Source of the DNA: Solimonas sp036405815
GTDB taxonomy: Bacteria; Pseudomonadota; Gammaproteobacteria; Nevskiales; Nevskiaceae
DNA: 64,000 bases
Assembly (NCBI GenBank): GCA_036405815.1
Contig: DASWWX010000053.1
Span: forward strand, 62,001 to 126,000
Reading direction: 5' to 3'
Shown piece by piece: positions 61,138-64,000 of the stretch. The position numbers were made by a program, and so were the translations under genes. How positions within the stretch are numbered: position 1 is the first letter of the stretch; the number at the start of each line of letters is the position of its first letter. A model generated the notes under the pieces. The model was not told the origin of the DNA. It did no database searches and saw nothing but the letters and a program-made list of their open reading frames with translations.

Positions 61138-63753
61138 TCACGCCGCCTGCGCCTGGTTCGAGGCCAGGAAGTCCTGCGCGAAACGCTGCAGCACGCCGCC
61201 GGCCTGGTAGATCGAGACTTCCTCGTCCGAATCCAGGCGGCAGGTCATCGGCACTTCGACCTTCTCGCCGTTCTTGCGCGTGATCACCAAGGTCAGCGTG
61301 GTGCGCGGCGCCAGCTTGCCGACCACGTCATAGGTTTCCGTGCCATCGATGCCGAGCGTCAGACGCGTCGTGCCGGGCTTGAACTCCAGCGGCAGCACGC
61401 CCATGCCGATCAGGTTGGTGCGGTGGATGCGCTCGAAACCTTCGGCCGCGATCACCTCCACACCCGCGAGACGCACGCCCTTGGCCGCCCAGTCACGCGA
61501 CGAACCCTGGCCGTAGTCGGCGCCGGCGACGATGATCAACGGCTGCTTGCGGTTCATGTAGGTCTCGATCGCTTCCCACATGCGCATGACCTTTCCTTCC
61601 GGCTCGACGCGCGCCAGCGAACCCTTCTTCACCTTGCCATCGACGATCGCCATCTCGTTGACCAGCTGCGGGTTGGCGAAAGTCGCGCGCTGCGCGGTGA
61701 GATGGTCGCCGCGATGCGTCGCGTAGGAATTGAAGTCCTCTTCCGGCAGGCCCATCTTGTGCAGGTATTCGCCCGCCGCGCTGTCCATCAGGATCGCGTT
61801 GGACGGCGACAGATGGTCGGTGGTGATGTTGTCCGGCAGCACTGCGAGCGGGCGCAGGTTCTTGAGCGTGCGCTCGCCAGCCAGCGCGCCCTCCCAGTAC
61901 GGCGGGCGGCGGATGTAGGTGCTCATTTCGCGCCAGTCGTACAGCGGACTGATCTTCTCGCCGTTGTCGGCTTCCTTGCGGAACATCGGCTCGTAGACCG
62001 CGCGGAACTGCGTGGGATTCACGCTACTGGCGACGACGGCGTCGATCTCTTCGTCGGTCGGCCAGAGGTCCTTCAAGGTAACCGGCTTGCCGTTCTTGTC
62101 GAGACCCAGCACGTCCTTCTCGATGTCGAAGCGCACCGTGCCGGCGATCGCGTAAGCGACGACCAGCGGCGGCGAGGCGAGGAACGCCTGCTTCGCGTAC
62201 GGATGGATGCGGCCGTCGAAGTTGCGATTGCCCGACAGCACGGCGGTCGCATACAGGTCGCGGTCGATGATTTCCTGCTGGATCTTCGGGTCGAGCGCGC
62301 CGCTCATGCCGTTGCAGGTCGTGCAGGCGAACGCGACCACGCCGAAGCCGAGCGCCTCGAGTTCGTTGAGCAGCTGGGCTTCCTTCAGGTAGCTCTCGAC
62401 CACCTTCGATCCCGGCGCGAGCGAGGACTTGACCCAGGGCTTGCGCGTCAGGCCCGCGCGATTGGCGTTGCGCGCCAGCAGGCCGGCGGCGATGACGTTG
62501 CGCGGATTCGAAGTATTCGTGCAGCTGGTGATCGCGGCGATGATGACGGCGCCGTCCGGCATCTTGCCCATCCAGTCATCCAGGGCCGGCAGCTCCCACG
62601 GCGCCGCGATGCCGCGCTCGGCGAGCATGGATGTCGGCAGGCGCTTGTGCGGGTTCGACGGGCCGGCCATGTTGCGCACGACCGTCGACAGATCGAAGCG
62701 CAGCGTGCGCTCGTACTCGGCGGTCTTCAGCGCATCGGCCCACAGGCCGGTGTGCTTGGCGTAGGTCTCGACCAGCTTGACCTGCTCGTCGCTGCGGCCG
62801 GTCAGCTTCAGGTAGTCGATCGTGTTCTGGTCGATGAAGAACATCGCCGCGGTGGCGCCGTATTCCGGCGCCATGTTGGAGATCGTCGCGCGATCACCCA
62901 GGGTCAGCGCCGCTGCACCTTCGCCGCGGAATTCGAGATAAGCACCGACCACGCGCTCCTTGCGCAGGAATTCGGTCAGCGCGAGCACGACGTCGGTCGC
63001 GGTGATGCCCGGCTGCGGCTTGCCGCTGAGTTCGACGCCGACGATGTCCGGCAGGCGCATCCACGACGCGCGACCGAGCATGACGTTCTCGGCTTCCAGA
63101 CCGCCGACGCCGATCGCGATGACGCCGAGCGCGTCGACGTGTGGCGTGTGGCTGTCCGTGCCGACGCAGGTGTCCGGGAACGCGACGCCGTCCTGCGTAT
63201 AGATCACCGGCGACATCCGCTCCAGATTGATCTGGTGCATGATGCCGTTGCCCGGCGGGATGACCTCCATGTTCTCGAAGGCCTTCTTGGTCCAGTTGAT
63301 GAAGTGGAAACGGTCGTCGTTGCGGCGATCCTCGATCGCGCGGTTCTTGGCGAACGCGTCCTTCTCGAAACCGCCGTGCTCCACCGCCAGCGAGTGGTCC
63401 ACGATCAGCTGCACCGGCACGACCGGGTTCACCTTGGCCGGATCGCCGCCCATGTCGGCAATCGCGTCGCGCAGGCCGGCGAGGTCCACCAGCGCCGTCT
63501 GACCCAGGATGTCGTGGCACACCACGCGCACCGGGAACCACGGGAAATCCAGGTCACGCTTGCGCTCGATCAGCTGCGACAGATACGCGTTGACCTTCTC
63601 GGGTTCGCCTTTGCGCACCAGATTCTCGGCATGCACGCGCGCGGTGTACGGCAGCGTGTCGTAGGCGCCTGGCTTGATCGCATCGACGGCAGCACGGGCG
63701 TCGAAGTAATCCAGCTGGGTGCCGGGGAGTTTTTTGCGGTAAGCGGTGTTCAT
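61138..63753 (-). CDS. acnD: Fe/S-dependent 2-methylisocitrate dehydratase AcnD
   Basis: An 871-residue aconitase-family enzyme of AcnD length and type. It opens MNTAYRKKLPGTQLDYFDAR and has CVGTDSHTPHVDALGV. The iron-sulfur cysteines lie in TSCTNTSNPRN and FACTTCNGMSGALD. The swivel domain has GADYGQGSSRDWAAKG and GMGVLPLEF. It dehydrates 2-methylcitrate to a 2-methylaconitate isomer that PrpF then converts. It follows the prpC-like gene on the same strand, with a terminator-like hairpin between them. Confidence 0.96.
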   Translation of the reverse strand: MNTAYRKKLPGTQLDYFDARAAVDAIKPGAYDTLPYTARVHAENLVRKGEPEKVNAYLSQLIERKRDLDFPWFPVRVVCHDILGQTALVDLAGLRDAIADMGGDPAKVNPVVPVQLIVDHSLAVEHGGFEKDAFAKNRAIEDRRNDDRFHFINWTKKAFENMEVIPPGNGIMHQINLERMSPVIYTQDGVAFPDTCVGTDSHTPHVDALGVIAIGVGGLEAENVMLGRASWMRLPDIVGVELSGKPQPGITATDVVLALTEFLRKERVVGAYLEFRGEGAAALTLGDRATISNMAPEYGATAAMFFIDQNTIDYLKLTGRSDEQVKLVETYAKHTGLWADALKTAEYERTLRFDLSTVVRNMAGPSNPHKRLPTSMLAERGIAAPWELPALDDWMGKMPDGAVIIAAITSCTNTSNPRNVIAAGLLARNANRAGLTRKPWVKSSLAPGSKVVESYLKEAQLLNELEALGFGVVAFACTTCNGMSGALDPKIQQEIIDRDLYATAVLSGNRNFDGRIHPYAKQAFLASPPLVVAYAIAGTVRFDIEKDVLGLDKNGKPVTLKDLWPTDEEIDAVVASSVNPTQFRAVYEPMFRKEADNGEKISPLYDWREMSTYIRRPPYWEGALAGERTLKNLRPLAVLPDNITTDHLSPSNAILMDSAAGEYLHKMGLPEEDFNSYATHRGDHLTAQRATFANPQLVNEMAIVDGKVKKGSLARVEPEGKVMRMWEAIETYMNRKQPLIIVAGADYGQGSSRDWAAKGVRLAGVEVIAAEGFERIHRTNLIGMGVLPLEFKPGTTRLTLGIDGTETYDVVGKLAPRTTLTLVITRKNGEKVEVPMTCRLDSDEEVSIYQAGGVLQRFAQDFLASNQAQAA

Positions 63754-63785
63754 GTCAGCGGTGGAAAACGCAGGGCAGAAAGAAA

Positions 63786-63808
63786 GCGACCGCGCCAGGC
63801 GCGGTCGC
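63786..63808. terminator. Hairpin between prpC-like gene and acnD
   Basis: GCGACCGCGCC-A-GGCGCGGTCGC is a near-perfect palindrome; the stem is realistically 9 bp with a 5-nt loop. The minus-strand downstream sequence is pyrimidine-rich (CTTTCTTTC) rather than a pure T run. It may attenuate transcription from prpC into acnD or act as an mRNA-stabilising element. Confidence 0.6.
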
Positions 63809-63814
63809 GTCGCA

Positions 63815-64000
63815 TCACTTTCGCTTGTTCAGCGGGACGAACTTCAGATTCTCAGGCCCCGTGTAGTTCGCGGTGGGGCGGATGATCTTGCCGTCGATGC
63901 GCTGCTCGATGACGTGCGCGCTCCAGCCGGAGGTGCGTGCAATCACGAACAGCGGCGTGAACATGTCGGTCGGCACGCCCATCATGTGATAGCTCACGGC
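63815..64000 (-). CDS. prpC: Citrate synthase-family protein, C-terminal end (probable 2-methylcitrate synthase PrpC)
   Basis: The last 61 codons are in the window and the frame runs past base 64000. The sequence VSYHMMGVPTDMFTPLFVIA, then TSGWSAHVIEQR and IIRPTANYTGPENLKFVPL, is the C-terminus of citrate/methylcitrate synthases, with the conserved catalytic Asp-containing strand and RTSGWSAHVIEQ. The adjacency to acnD identifies it as PrpC, which condenses propionyl-CoA with oxaloacetate. Confidence 0.9.
   Translation of the reverse strand, partial: AVSYHMMGVPTDMFTPLFVIARTSGWSAHVIEQRIDGKIIRPTANYTGPENLKFVPLNKRK

Noticed and set aside
61090..63885. 931-codon open frame antisense to acnD
   Set aside because: Arg/His-rich product mirroring the codon pattern of acnD; no domain and no start signal.

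Overview
The right-hand 11.4 kb (52601-64000) is GC-rich gammaproteobacterial chromosome. It holds the C-terminal half of comM, a TorF-like outer membrane protein, a porin, a cytochrome c5-type protein, an NhaP2/CvrA-like antiporter, prpF, a DedA protein, a DUF1295 protein, an SRPBCC protein, acnD and the end of a prpC-like citrate synthase. acnD with prpF is the AcnD/PrpF branch of the methylcitrate cycle. The combination suggests a Nevskiales/Xanthomonadales-type gammaproteobacterium, but the sequence does not fix the genus.

Everything left of 52600 appears to be one very large Tn7-like transposon (at least 52.6 kb; its left end is outside the window) inserted in comM. Its right end carries four repeats containing AGTCGCA and finishes in ACA. 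Reading inward there are tnsA, tnsB, tnsC, tniQ and a zinc-finger protein with a decayed tyrosine-recombinase-like C-terminus. This matches Tn6022-like elements, in which TnsF directs insertion into comM. A TnsE-like gene faces this operon, and a truncated second copy of it lies 10 kb away.

The cargo, left to right, is: (1) an SF2 helicase (partial), an unknown protein and a PIN-like nuclease; (2) a ribbon-helix-helix protein, a C5 DNA methyltransferase and an Eco29kI-like GIY-YIG restriction enzyme, followed by vsr and IS3 scraps; (3) a 1279-codon caspase-like CHAT protein; (4) a complete IS3/IS407-type insertion sequence; (5) a long leftward operon for a type II secretion/type IV pilus-like machine (GspE, GspF, GspG, PilM, PilN, PilO, PilP, secretin and three further pseudopilins). 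Lodged between its pilN-like and pilO-like genes are a secreted SpvB/TcB-like protein, a secreted RHS protein and two candidate immunity genes; (6) a C39-like protein and a 62-residue peptide; (7) a bacterial ubiquitin-like (Bub) operon encoding a triple-ubiquitin/E2 fusion, a JAB/E1 fusion and a DUF6527 protein, divergent from an XRE/ImmA regulatory pair; (8) a tRNA-like gene with a 41-nt variable region; (9) a four-gene hydrolase/secreted/membrane operon; (10) a second secreted RHS protein with a membrane partner. Two LexA-like CTGT-N8-ACAG boxes bracket blocks 8 and 9.

The island therefore reads as a comM-targeting Tn7-like carrier of at least three defence modules and two secreted RHS modules. 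The strongest candidate for an undescribed system is block 5, where the apparent substrate genes sit inside the operon for the export machine.
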